Source of the DNA: Tetragonia tetragonoides
Taxonomy: Eukaryota > Streptophyta > Magnoliopsida > Caryophyllales > Aizoaceae
Direction: 5' to 3'
DNA length: 64,000 nt
Assembly: GCA_038025085.1 (NCBI GenBank)
Contig: CM076147.1
Coordinates: 5,809,501 to 5,873,500, forward strand
The notes under the pieces were generated by a model. That model searched no databases. It was given only the letters and a program-made list of their open reading frames with translations, and was not told where the DNA came from. The first letter of the stretch is position 1. Each line of letters opens with the position of its first letter. Below are positions 1 through 10,284 of the stretch, piece by piece. Made by a program: the position numbers and the translations under genes.

Positions 1-140
1 ATTCGGAGATCCGAAAGTTCGGATATCCGATAATGAACAGCCCTAATGCATACTGTACACTCTTACACACCGTGTGCACATCAGCATCCTGCATGTCGCC
101 TTCGGAATACTTTGATCTCCGCTTTTACTCAAGCTCGATC

Positions 141-154
141 AAAGTGGGGGCTTC
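141..154 (+). other. Polypurine tract before the 3' LTR
   Basis: AAAGTGGGGGCTTC lies directly before the LTR start TGTAGACG at 155. A G-rich tract here is the plus-strand DNA primer of an LTR retrotransposon and sets both strand and LTR boundary. Confidence 0.75.
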
Positions 155-1485
155 TGTAGACGCCAAAAAAGCACCTTCAGATTTCTCCGCAAAAGCCGGA
201 TGATGAAAGGAGTAATTTATAAATTTGAACGCCATTTTTGCTTTAATAGTTAAGATAAGGTCTCGAGTTTTTCTCTAAACACTCCTTTGTTCCAATCCCA
301 TTCAAAAGCCCCGTTCAAAAGTTTTCCAACGACACCTCTCATGCCTCTTTCCGACTCCCGGTTGCCAAGTTGTGATTTAGGGGTAGAACCGTATTTTACC
401 GTCCAAGGTAAAACGGTCTTTTTATATTTTTCAGAATACTAAAATTCCTGCGGAAAATAAAAATAGACTGGATGTCGTCATATGACGACATCCAGCTGGC
501 AGCTGACAACGCCGTCAGCGGCCCTGGGGTAAAACCCAGAGCCGCTAGCGGTGCTGACACAGCCTCTGGCCCGACTCTTTTTTCAAGCCCAATTCAATTT
601 TTGGCTCCTTTTCAGCCGTCCAGCCCTACTTCCCCACGCCTATAAATATGACCCTCCTCCCTCAGTTCAAAACATACAGTCTACAGTTGACACCCTCTAT
701 TCTTAGTAGTATTGACTCTGAGCTTCTCCCTCTTTCTTCCATAAACAATTCTATTCTATTCTCGGGAGTATTGACACCGAGCTTCCCCCTCCTTCCAAAC
801 TTGAGATCTTGTCTTTACTATTTTTGTCAAATATAGCCTACAGTTCAGGTACTAACTCCTGAGGTGCTCAAATCAAAATAATTTCTTAATTGTTTATTTT
901 TCTAGTAGTCATAATGTAGATATCATGCTAAGTAACGTCTTTTATTGCTTCCTAAATATTGTCTGTCCAAATATGTCTAGTCGTCGTAATGCTGAATTTG
1001 CCAATCGAATGAATATCTAAACAAGGGTTAAAAATAAATGTTGTGATGCTTGTGATGAACCAATTAATAATAGTTTAAGTCTAGGTTGTTAATCCAGTTT
1101 GTGTGGGAATCATGTCTTTAAATCATTAAGCAAACTTGAGTTAGTAGAGGCCGTCATAAACGGGCGAGTTGGGTGCCTAACACCTTCCCACCTTGTACCT
1201 TCGCCCCCGAATACTTTATTCTTGGGTACTCATATGTTCTATATGAGCGGGAGTCTTTCTAAAAACATGGTCAGTTCACTTATCGCGCTATTGGGTTGTC
1301 CCTTCGGTTTGTCCATTCAATAGAACGCCGATATCAGATTTGTGACCTCTTTCATGGTTTTTATTCAATTTAAGTCTTTACAAAAGCTTTTCTAACTCGA
1401 TGGTCCCTTAAACTTATCTAAACCCCAACTTACAAATTTTCTATAAGGACGCACTCCGTGGCCGTAGAAATCCCGGGTCCTTACA
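155..1485 (+). repeat. 3' LTR, 1331 bp
   Basis: Bounded by a purine tract on the left and by interrupted RNase H coding sequence on the right. A TATA box at 641-648 splits it into about 0.5 kb of U3 and a longer R-U5. No partner LTR is in the window, so its age cannot be estimated. Short ORFs inside it look like chance. Confidence 0.75.
641..648 (+). promoter_or_regulatory. TATA box of the LTR promoter
   Basis: TATAAATA in a GC-richer setting (CCACGCC before it). Its position inside the LTR fits the Pol II promoter that starts the element's RNA about 30 bp downstream. Confidence 0.6.
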
Positions 1486-1489
1486 GTAT

Positions 1490-2043
1490 ACTCTTACTTC
1501 ATAAAAATATTCCAGTAATTTCTTAATTCTGGCATTGCCTAAAATTGCTGTTGAGCTAAAGCATTTGAAGATTCCTTTAGTTTGATTCACTATTAGTTGG
1601 GAATCTCCCTTTATGATCACGTTTTTAGCCCCTAATTCGAGAAGGCTCTCTAGTCCTAAAATTAAGGCTTCATATTCTGCCTTATTGTTTGTACATGGTC
1701 CATCTAATTATATTGCAATTTTTGTGGGGACTCTTGTTGGTGATATTAAATATATCTCAGCCCCTGCCCCTCTTTCAGTGGAGGAACCATCAAAATATAA
1801 TTTCCATGAGACTAATTCAATATAGTCCTCTTCGAATTGATTTTCTGAATTAACTTCAATTGATTGATGATCTACTAAGAAATCAGCCAAAACTTGCCCT
1901 TTTATCGCTTTTTGGGGTATGTATCTGATATCAAACTGGAGAAGCTGAAGACTCCATTTGTTTAGTCTTCCCTTTAGCAATGGTTGTGACACCATATATT
2001 TTAATATATCTGTTGGAGATACCACTTCGATAGTAAAGGACAT
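1490..2043 (-). pseudogene. RNase H region of the Tat element
   Basis: The reading frame contains LYFDGSS and, after one in-frame stop near 1706, TNNKAEYEAL and IKGDSQL. These carry the first Asp, the Glu and the later Asp of the RNase H active site. This is the additional RNase H-like domain that Tat/Ogre elements carry after the ordinary one. The upstream part (LLKGRLNKWSLQL, QVLADFL) is the usual linker. The frame ends where the plus-strand LTR was inserted. Confidence 0.8.
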
Positions 2044-2088
2044 AAAATAATGCCTTAATTTTAGTGAGGCAAAGTATAGGCTATAACA

Positions 2089-3093
2089 CTATTTTTCGAT
2101 AGGTGTATACCTAGTCTCTGTATTTGCTAAGGTCTTTGATAAATAGAACACCGCTTGTTCTTTTCCATTATCATTTTCTTGTATCAATAGACATCCCATT
2201 GATGTATCTCCTGTCGAAAGATACAGTCTTAACGGCTTTCCCATTCGTGGGGGAATTAACACTGGTGGTTCAGAGAAATATTGTTTTATCTTTTCGAATG
2301 TTTCTTGGTCTATTAGTTTCCACTGGAATTCTTCTCCTTCTTTGGATCTTAATACTAATGAGAAATTCTTGGTTTTATCTGCTAGATTAGATATGAACCT
2401 TCGAATGAAGTTGATTTGTCCCAAGAATCTCTTAAGCTCCTTCTTATTCGTAGGGGGTTTCGCTTCTAAGATTGCTTTTGCTTTATTCTTATCAATTTTG
2501 ATCCCTCGTTGATGGATAAGAAATCCCAGAAAGTTTCCTGCTTGAACTCCAAAAGCACATTTGAGTGGATTCGTCTTTAATTTGTACTTTCGCATTCTTT
2601 TGAATGGATTTTCTAGATGATTCAGATGTTCTTCATGTGATTGTGATTTTATTACCACATCATCTATATATACTTCCATGAATTTTCCTATCATATCGTG
2701 GAATAGGTAATTTATAGTCCTTTGATATGTTGCCCCTGCATTCTTAAGGCCAAAGGGCATTACTATTTATTCTAATGTCCCTAAGGATGCTGGACATCTG
2801 AATGCTGTTTTATGCCTATCTTCTTTGGCTATTCGTAATTGATAATATCCTGAATATCCATCCATAAAAGGTAGAATCTTATGTTGAGATGCTGCATCAA
2901 TTAGAGTATCAGCCACTGGCATTGGATATTCTTCTTTTGGGCTGACTCTATTCAAATCCCTAAAATCTATACATACTCTAATTTTTCCATTCTTTTTTAT
3001 TACTGGAACCACATTTGCTAACCATTCTACGTATTTGTCTGGCCTTATGAATTTCGCCTCCAATAAATTTTCTATCTTCTTTTTAACTCCCAA
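2089..3093 (-). pseudogene. Reverse transcriptase of the Tat element
   Basis: Two adjoining minus-strand frames (3093-2767 and 2760-2089) make one RT domain broken by a stop or shift near 2765. Visible motifs, in order: VCIDFRDLNRVSPK, MDGYSGYYQL (the first catalytic Asp), MPFGLKNAGATYQR and YIDDVVIKS (the YxDD catalytic pair), then KCAFGV, FLGFL and the RFLGQINFIRRF connection to the ordinary RNase H. This domain copies element RNA into DNA; the internal break shows it no longer works. Confidence 0.88.
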
Positions 3094-3196
3094 TACTACT
3101 TATGGGGCTATCCTTCATGGAGGTTGCATAATTGGTCTGCAATCCTTTTTGATAGGTAGCTCATGTTGAGCTCTTCGAGTATCAATTCCAGGCATT

Positions 3197-3562
3197 TCAT
3201 GGTGGGCCCAAGCAAAACAATCCTTGTATTCGTTTAAAATTTATAAAGTTTTCTTTCTCTTCTATGGGTAATTTCGCACTGATATAAGTTATTCTGTGAT
3301 TTTCTTTAGTTCCCAGGTTAACTTCTTCTAATGGATCTTGTATTTTCATTTTTTTATCTTCATTCTTTTCCCAGATTCGTTCTGGTACTTCATATATGAT
3401 ATTTTCTTCTTGCGTTTCTTTCAATTCGTTAGTCATCGCATGAATCAATTTTTGCTCACTGTTCAATCCTGCCACCACTCTTAGGGTGCTATCTAAGGCA
3501 TTCTTTAATTCAACTACAGAACCATTTTCTTCGTAAAAAACATCTGTATTAATTCGAATCAA
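3197..3562 (-). pseudogene. Protease-RT linker of the Tat polyprotein
   Basis: A 121-residue acidic frame (ENIIYEVPERIWEKNEDKK, LGTKENHRITYISAKL) between the protease and RT parts on the same strand. Such a linker is present in Tat elements and has no known catalytic motif. It ends in a stop before the first RT motif, so the pol frame is interrupted here. Confidence 0.55.
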
Positions 3563-3641
3563 ATTTTTACAAGCTATTGTTCTAGACGTAATAACTACTT
3601 TAAAAATAAGATAATAATTACAACTATTTCTAATCCTATCT

Positions 3642-4940
3642 CTAGGAAGCTGTAATTCTCAAAGGTCCTTCCTTTAGCTTGTTGCTAAAATTTTTGGCCT
3701 TTGCTTCAGTGTCTTCTTCTGGCCTTCGCTTGGCTCCTTTCTGTCGTTGTTCTTCGAGCACCTCTTTTCGAATTGGTGCGCACTCCCCTGTGTAGAACCT
3801 GGCTTCCAAAAAGTTAGCAGTAGTTAGATGAGGCTTTTCTTCTACTTTTACAGTTTCAAACTTTTCGCCATTCCAAGTTATTAGAATTTGGTGTAAAGTA
3901 GATGGTATGCAATAATTTCTATGGATCCAATCTCTTCCTAGTAATGCTTGATAACTAGAACTAGTGTCAACTACAAAAAATGCAGTATACGAAATTGTAT
4001 TCCCTACTTTAATTTTGACTGGTAACAGATCATTTGATTTAGTGGCTTGTCCAGAGAAGCCATATACTGCTACATCTGCAATTATTAAATCCTTCATAGA
4101 TTTTCCTAAGAATGGCAGGGTAGACAATGGTATTGTCAATTCACGGCTCCTCCATTGTCAATTAAAACCATATTTATCCCTACATTATCAACTTCTGCTT
4201 TGAAATATAGAGGTTTAATATGATTATTATTTATTGCTTTTCTATCCAATAAATCTTTTAAAACTGGGTCTATGTCATGTTCACAAGCACAGGCATCAGT
4301 TTCTTCGATATCTGAAATATTTAAGTCCTCATAACACCTTAAATCTAGGAGTGTATTTTCGATAAATTCATATGGTGAATCATCTAAAGTAGAAGTTAAG
4401 TTTCTTTCTAACTCTAATGGAGATGGAGAGGACGTACCTGTTTGGGCCACAAATTCGTAGGCCTCATCTTCCTCCTCGATCTCGTGCCATCGAGGTTGAT
4501 CCATGCTTTGCCCTTCTTGCTGGATCTCTGGATGCATGACTTCTACCATGCTAACTTCTGCTTTGCCTTCGAAATTCAAAGCCCGCTGTATTGTTTGCGT
4601 TCGTGCAAACTCCTCGTCATTGACGTAAATTTTGATTCCGTCATCTGAGGTATACTCATCTTCCTCTCTGTCTCTCCTTTTGAACTTGCTTGAGTGGACT
4701 TTCACATCCCTCATCTGATCGCTGAGGGTGTCTATATCTACCCCCTCGCTTCCTCTTGCTAAACATTCGATTTGTCCAACCTGAATTTGCAATGTTCCTT
4801 TCGACATTGCATCTTCCTCAATCTTCAGTTGGTTGATGAGTGCTTCCTGTTGCATTTTTATTGCAACTTGAGCCCTTGCATGACTTAACTTCTCAGCCAC
4901 TTGTCTTCGTTCCTGGGCTTTCGAAGGGATGTTTCCTAGT
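3642..4940 (-). pseudogene. Gag-protease junction and aspartic protease of the Tat element
   Basis: Frame 4940-4136 begins within gag-pol spacer sequence (charged, helical, SHARAQVAIKMQQEAL) and ends at VLIDNGGAVN, where D-N-G marks the retropepsin catalytic Asp. The rest of the protease continues in another frame (4139-3642): FLGKSMKDLIIADV, TSSSYQALLGRDWIH. The shift directly after the catalytic motif separates the two halves. The right edge near 4940 is the junction with the inserted element. Confidence 0.75.
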
Positions 4941-5849
4941 TACCACCATTACCACGATAGCCATTATTATTCCCACCACGATTGTAATTGTTATCGCGGT
5001 TCTGCCCATTACCATTCCTTCCTCGGCTCCAACATTCAGAAGCTTTGTGATCCAGCTTGTTGCATTCATAGCATTGCAGCACGTCACCACGACAATTCTT
5101 ACTAGGATGCGTCTTGTTAAAACGAGTACAAGGCGTATTCCTTCTAGCCATTATCGTAGCTCGATGACTATTCGAGTCACGATTCCTATTAGCATTGTGG
5201 TTCTGACCACCTTGATAGTTGTTGTTGCCACTAGGTCTTGGCCTCTTGTCACCATTGTTCGACTGCGATGGATTGCCTTCGTCGCTCTTGTTCTTACCCA
5301 GATGCGTGTCACGACATCCTACTATCCTCTCTTGATTCAGGGCCTTGTCATAAGATTCCTAAAAAGTGACGGATTATCCAGCGACAAAACTTTGAATGTC
5401 CCATTTCAGTCCATCCTCGAACCTTTCGATTCGTTCAGCTTCAGTTGTTAACAGATTGGGAGCAAAGATAGCAAGCTCGTTGAACTTGGCAGCATACTCA
5501 GCCACAGACATCTTGTCTTGTCTTAACCCTTCAAACTCACGCTGTTTAAGGCGTTGTAGGAAACTAGGATAAAATCTAGCACGAATGGATTCCTTAAAAC
5601 GATCCCAGTTGTAGTTTGGCACTAGAAGCAAGTCAGTTTGCACATCGTTCCACCATTTGTTGGCCTCACCCTTCAGGTAAAACGTCGCAGAGCTAATCTT
5701 CATGTTTTTGGGCCAGCTCGTAGCCAGGAACAACTTTTCGAACTCAATGATCCAATTCTCCAATTTAGTGTCCACTGTCGCGCCATGATCTCGACCACAT
5801 CGGTCAGACCATCTTCGAGTCTAGCAATTCTATCGGCGTTGGTTGTCAT
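4936..5849 (-). pseudogene. gag of the inserted element (retrotransposon gag domain and zinc knuckle)
   Basis: The likely start is the ATG at 5849-5847 (MTTNADRIARLEDGLTDV). A frameshift near 5775 leads to the gag domain (5775-5374: WIIEFEKLF, ATFYLKGEANKWW, FKESIRARFYP, SVAEYAAKFNELA). A stop at 5374 and another shift precede CYECNKLDHKASEC (CX2CX4HX4C knuckle, about 5070) and a Gly/Asn/Arg-rich tail. Gag packs the element RNA; two shifts and a stop make this copy inactive. Confidence 0.8.
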
Positions 5850-6540
5850 TTTGCGATCTGAGAATATAAAAGTGATGATATGAATATCATTCAAACAATT
5901 TGCACATCTTGACCCTTTAAGGTCTAATTGAGAGAAATAGGTTGTAGTTGAAACCTTTCTCTTGACATTTAGCAATTAGCATATAAGTTTCGAGGATTGA
6001 CCTGACATTGTAGGTCTAAGCAACATACTTGCTTTATTGTTCTCAGTTCTCACGCATAATAGTTCGATAGGCATGTAATACACTTTAGACACACTGGTCT
6101 CACATGAATAAACAATGATATTCATACTGCGCATAATGAGGCTCCATACTATTTTAGTAGGGCAATAAATAATCAAACCTAATCATATTGATATGCTTTA
6201 GCTCTTGGCTCACAAATGATTTGATAATGCTCAACAAAAATTTTGCCATAAATTCGACATGGATTTCCCATCATGTCACGACGATACGAGATAGCATTCA
6301 TGCTTTTAGTCAACCATGCAAATATGTGACAACGACAATGATGTAAACAAATCACAACGACATTCACATAATCAAATGAAATAGTTTTGCAATAAGATAG
6401 ATTGCAAAATAAACAAGAGCCATAAATATTTGTTGCTTAGGCAACTACATCACACCACATCAATCTTGACCACGCAGGGTCATCACAAAAATGAAAAAAT
6501 GTTTCTAAACAAAACGACTAACCCTAGTCAATAAAAATAA

Positions 6541-7533
6541 CTAAACATCGACTGGGTTTTGCTTCGATCCATGAGGTGTATCACCATCATCCTTCCTCCT
6601 AGGCTTCACTTCCCTACATGGCGTGTAAGGACGCTCGTCACCTCTGAACTTTTGAGGCATGAAGCGCCTTCTAAAGTTTTCCACAAGCTTGCGCTTCTTT
6701 GACCAGCTGATCTCGCATATGTCCTTCGGAGCAGGCACTAAGACGTGGTTAACCTTTCACTCAAACTCGGACAAGCATAGCTCATAGCCAACACCCTGGA
6801 AACTCAGCGCCCATCGGTTGCCATTGCCGTACTTCTCTTCGTTGATGTAGCCACTCTTCAGTACCACATCGTCATACTTCTCCTTGAGACCTCTCCAAGG
6901 ATGCATGTTGGGTAAGCCATCCAGTAAGAGTTCTACCCAGAAACCTTGGTGTATCTGCGTGCGGTTCTCATATTCATAACGCTCGATCACAGTGTATGCA
7001 CGATGGATATAGGCACGGATGTCATCTAGCTCGACATCAGTGGCAAAGAAAGGCTCCACAGGAGGAGACATATCAGCAGGAGGAGAATGAGGTATAGAGT
7101 TGTTGTCGCTTGCATCACCAACGTCCTCCAAGTCTGGCATGCTAGGTGAGTCAGGGACTTCAGCTCCATACTCAAATCGCATCTTAAGATCAACAGAGTT
7201 AGGCTCAACGCTTGACTCGTTAGCAGGAGCATCTCCAGCTTGAGGTTCGGACTCAGTAGGTTCCTCTTCAGAATCAGGATCCTCATTAGCGTCCAAATCA
7301 TGATTACGATCGATTGGCACGTCATCATCATGATCACCATTCGCGGGTTGATCCACCTCGTGCGCGCCAATGTCGTGCGCCACAGGTACAGCTGCGGCCT
7401 CGTCACGCTCGTCGTGAGTTGGCTCGCTATCAGAGATATGCACGTATTGCACCTCGTGCTCAGGTGCAACGATCATTGCTCGCAGTTTCCTACCTTTAGT
7501 CGATTTCATCGCGGTCAAACGAGTAATTGACAT
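6541..7533 (-). CDS. Extra ORF between PBS and gag, 258 + 65 codons
   Basis: Two minus-strand frames, 7533-6757 and 6738-6541, lie in the leader between the PBS (7710) and gag (5849), in gag orientation. The N-terminal half is strongly acidic (DDDVPIDRNHD, DANEDPDSEEEP). The C-terminal half looks globular (YIHRAYTVIERYEY, GFWVELLLDGLPNMHPWRG, NGNRWALSFQGVGYELCL) and ends in a basic tail (KKRKLVENFRRRF, EVKPRRKDD). One stop and a short gap separate the parts. Gene content before gag is known in some plant Ty3/gypsy elements (Ogre ORF1, for example). I do not recognise this protein family and assign no function. Confidence 0.55.
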
Positions 7534-7709
7534 CTACAAAAGGGCAATCAAACAATAAGGACTTTTAAATCACAAACAAGGTGATTTCAAGTAATTCCTA
7601 ACTTCTAGGACTACTACGCTCAACAGCTTTAATTACATTTTATTTTCCCAAAATGAAACTAATCTTTATTAATTCATTTATTAAACCTATACAACCTTTT
7701 AAACATAGG

Positions 7710-7721
7710 GCTCTGATACAA
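7710..7721 (-). other. Primer-binding site of the inserted element
   Basis: On the minus strand TTGTATCAGAGC follows the LTR end by two bases. It matches the initiator-Met PBS TGGTATCAGAGC except at one base, as in many plant chromoviruses and copia elements. Confidence 0.75.
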
Positions 7722-7723
7722 TT

Positions 7724-9829
7724 TGTAACACCCCCGAATTCGCAACGATTTCCTGGGAGCTATTGACGTCGTTGTGCACAACTCGACACCACTGAACCGT
7801 CCCAAACCCAAGGAGGGCTACTGCAACATTTATCGCTAAGGAATAAATGCTAAGCAGAAAGAAAATCTAGGTATCAAATGAAGCATCTAAACAAACTAAA
7901 CATTAATATCAGAGTTGTCTATCAAGTGAACTTAAGTCCATTAAAGTATTATTACAACTTTGCCTTCTTGGGCACAAACCAAAATCCCATAAATCAAAAT
8001 AAATAATAAATCTAGAGGACAAGTCCACAATTAACCTCCAAAGCTATACGTCCTCACTCAGCAACACCTGCACTTTGGTTTCCGTGACGGAAACAAGGTA
8101 CAGTAGAAAAGAGAAGAAACAAAAATCAGATAAACTGAATAAACGTCGTCCATACCAAGTAAAAACACTTTTGCAAACCTTACCTGGGTTTTAGAAGAAT
8201 CATTGAAATTCATTTGCATGCACAAGTAGTCATACAATCAAGCACACGCATACTCGATATTCAATTATATGCAATTATTGCTTTAGTGATCATTTGAACA
8301 CAAACAGACAAACCGTCTTGATTAGAGTAATAAGAGAGCAAATAGAACAACGATTACCCATACTGTTCATCGATTGATATTGACATGCCATGAACTTACT
8401 CTAGTGTATACTCACACTATCTCTAACATAATAATCGATACGTAGAGAATTAAACAATGGGGAATGATCCGTCCCGAACACGCTACGAGGTGTCCATAAT
8501 AAGTAACTTGGGAATCACGCATTCCTAGACTACATCAATTAGATATAGTCTCGATTGCTCGACTACTCCAAGAGATCCATTAGGAGTCTTATTCTCATTT
8601 ACAATTCAATTCACATAATTGCATTGGTTGACTTAGTGGTACAACGAGACCACGACTCACTACTCATTTCATGCTCATGACAATGAATAATAATAATGAC
8701 GATAATGACATTAATGCCTATTAAGAATGATCATGCTTCATATATGTCTAATGAAATTTCGGCAACACTTCGGCAGTAAAACATGATATCCAAAAATTAC
8801 ACTTTCAACAAATAAGCCAACCAAGTATATTAGGTGCTCATTAGCACTCAATAATAACCCATTCCAATTAGCACATATATTATATCATAATAATATTAGA
8901 AATTCAACACCGCCATACATGCTCAATAATTAGCATATGAACTAATTAATAAACGAAACTTCATAATCTCAACATAATCAATATATTTCATAATTACAGC
9001 GAAGAATATATTTCTACTTCTCATAATTAACAACGATATAATTTAATCATGCTTCGCATATTAAATTCACAACAATTAGGCAATTAGCACATAACAAGTC
9101 AAAACCTTTTTATGGGTTTTGGAAAGAGGTAGGCATAATCGCTTACCTAATAAACGCTCACTAAGCAGTAGGTAAGCTTGCAAATCACGACCCGATCATG
9201 CTTGTCCGTTAGGTCCTAATTAAATACAATTACCGAGACATAATCAGTAAATACGAAAATCTAAACAGTAGCAAAATATTAATCTAATATTTTATTTAAA
9301 TTTCTTGATTTATTTAAATCAATCTAGACTTTTGAAAATCTGGATTTGGGTTCCAAACGAGTAGTGAAAAATAAAAACAATAATCAAACAATACTGAAAA
9401 TACAAAATTAATTAAAACGAAATTATAAAACGAAACCCTAATTGATTTTTCAAGCCTAGGCCATGATCACCCAAGCATGGGGACCCACGGCCTAGACCAT
9501 CACCAAGACCACTACCCACCGACCACCATGGTCAGCGGTGGCTCGCTGGAGCACCGACGACGAAGGAGAGAGAAATGAGAGAAATTGCGAGAGAGAGAAA
9601 GAGAGAGAACTCGCGGGTGAGGGAGAGAGAGAGAGACTGAACGAGAGAGGAGGCGCGGGGTAGCTCCAGCAACGTCGACCACCCAGGAGCGGCCTGGTGG
9701 CGCGGCGGTGGCGCGGCAGGCCACGACACGCGAAACAGGGGAGGGGGCAAAACAAAGTGCGAAAGAGAGGGAGAAAGAGAGAGAGAGGAAGGGAGGCTCA
9801 CCGGCGGTGGTTCTCCGGCGCAGCAAGGG

Positions 9830-9907
<78 letters not shown>

Positions 9908-10256
9908 TTTGGCTCAGTTTTGTAAACTGATAAATTGCCCATCTCTTTGCTTATATAGGTCCCCAGTCAATGAAAGTCAAAACCTACTAGGCATAGGAAT
10001 AATTTTCTGATTTAATTGCTAATTAAAACCAATTAAAACAATATGAATAAACCTTATTCATTTGCAAATCAATTTAATTAAATCCCTCAAATTTGATAAT
10101 TATAAATCACGAGATTTCCATAATAATAATTAATATTATTATGGCTTTATTTGAATAAATCGATCATTATATAAATATACGATTTAAATCTCCGAAACTA
10201 TTTATAAATGAATTATAAATCGATATTATAATTATAGAAAATATTGGGGTATCACA
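7724..10256 (-). repeat. 5' LTR of the inserted element, 2533 bp
   Basis: Minus strand: starts TGTGATACCCC at 10256, ends GGTGTTACA at 7724. The boundary with the PBS is clear. A long GA tract lies at 9831-9905, and the region around 9480-9830 is GC-rich, unlike the AT-rich remainder. Leu/Ser- and Arg/Glu-rich ORFs at 9490-10010 are by-products of the tract. There is no second LTR to compare. Confidence 0.72.
9831..9905. repeat. (GA)n microsatellite in the LTR
   Basis: About 75 bp of almost perfect GA dinucleotides, with degenerate GA-rich sequence from 9565. In the element's sense direction it is a CT tract, which could form the 5' leader of the element RNA. Confidence 0.95.
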
Positions 10257-10284
10257 CCTCAGGAAACAAACAGTTCCTTATCTT

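Larger units (their letters stand above)
1..1485 (+). mobile_element. 3' end of a plus-strand LTR retrotransposon
   Basis: Only the last internal bases (1-154), a purine tract and the 3' LTR are inside the window; the coding part lies to the left. The LTR starts TGTAGACGCC and ends CCTTACA, giving TGTA...TACA ends. No primer-binding site follows the right end; minus-strand RNase H coding sequence resumes there, so this is a 3' LTR inserted in another element. The likely target duplication on this side is GTATA at 1486-1490, with the partner outside the window. The purine tract and LTR start resemble Tat/Athila-type Ty3/gypsy elements; that lineage is inferred. Confidence 0.8.
4941..10256 (-). 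mobile_element. Chromovirus-like Ty3/gypsy element truncated after gag
   Basis: On the minus strand: LTR (10256-7724, starting TGTGATACCCC and ending GGTGTTACA), initiator-Met-type PBS, a pre-gag ORF, then gag with a zinc knuckle. The sequence changes back to the Tat element near 4940, just after the basic Gly/Asn tail that follows the knuckle. Pol and the 3' LTR are missing, so no target duplication can be read. Either the copy lost everything after gag, or recombination removed it. The lineage call rests on the PBS and gag and is moderate. Confidence 0.7.

Noticed and set aside
7240..7530. Plus-strand ORFs opposite the pre-gag ORF
   Set aside because: No recognisable wording. The minus frame is longer, has biased composition and fits the element's orientation.
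9492..10010. ORFs of 77-136 codons rich in Ser/Leu or Arg/Glu on both strands
   Set aside because: They are translations of the GA/CT tract in the LTR; any frame of such a repeat stays open.
10251..10262. Target duplication CCTCA for the inserted chromovirus-like element
   Set aside because: The element's other end is missing, so no second copy can be matched.
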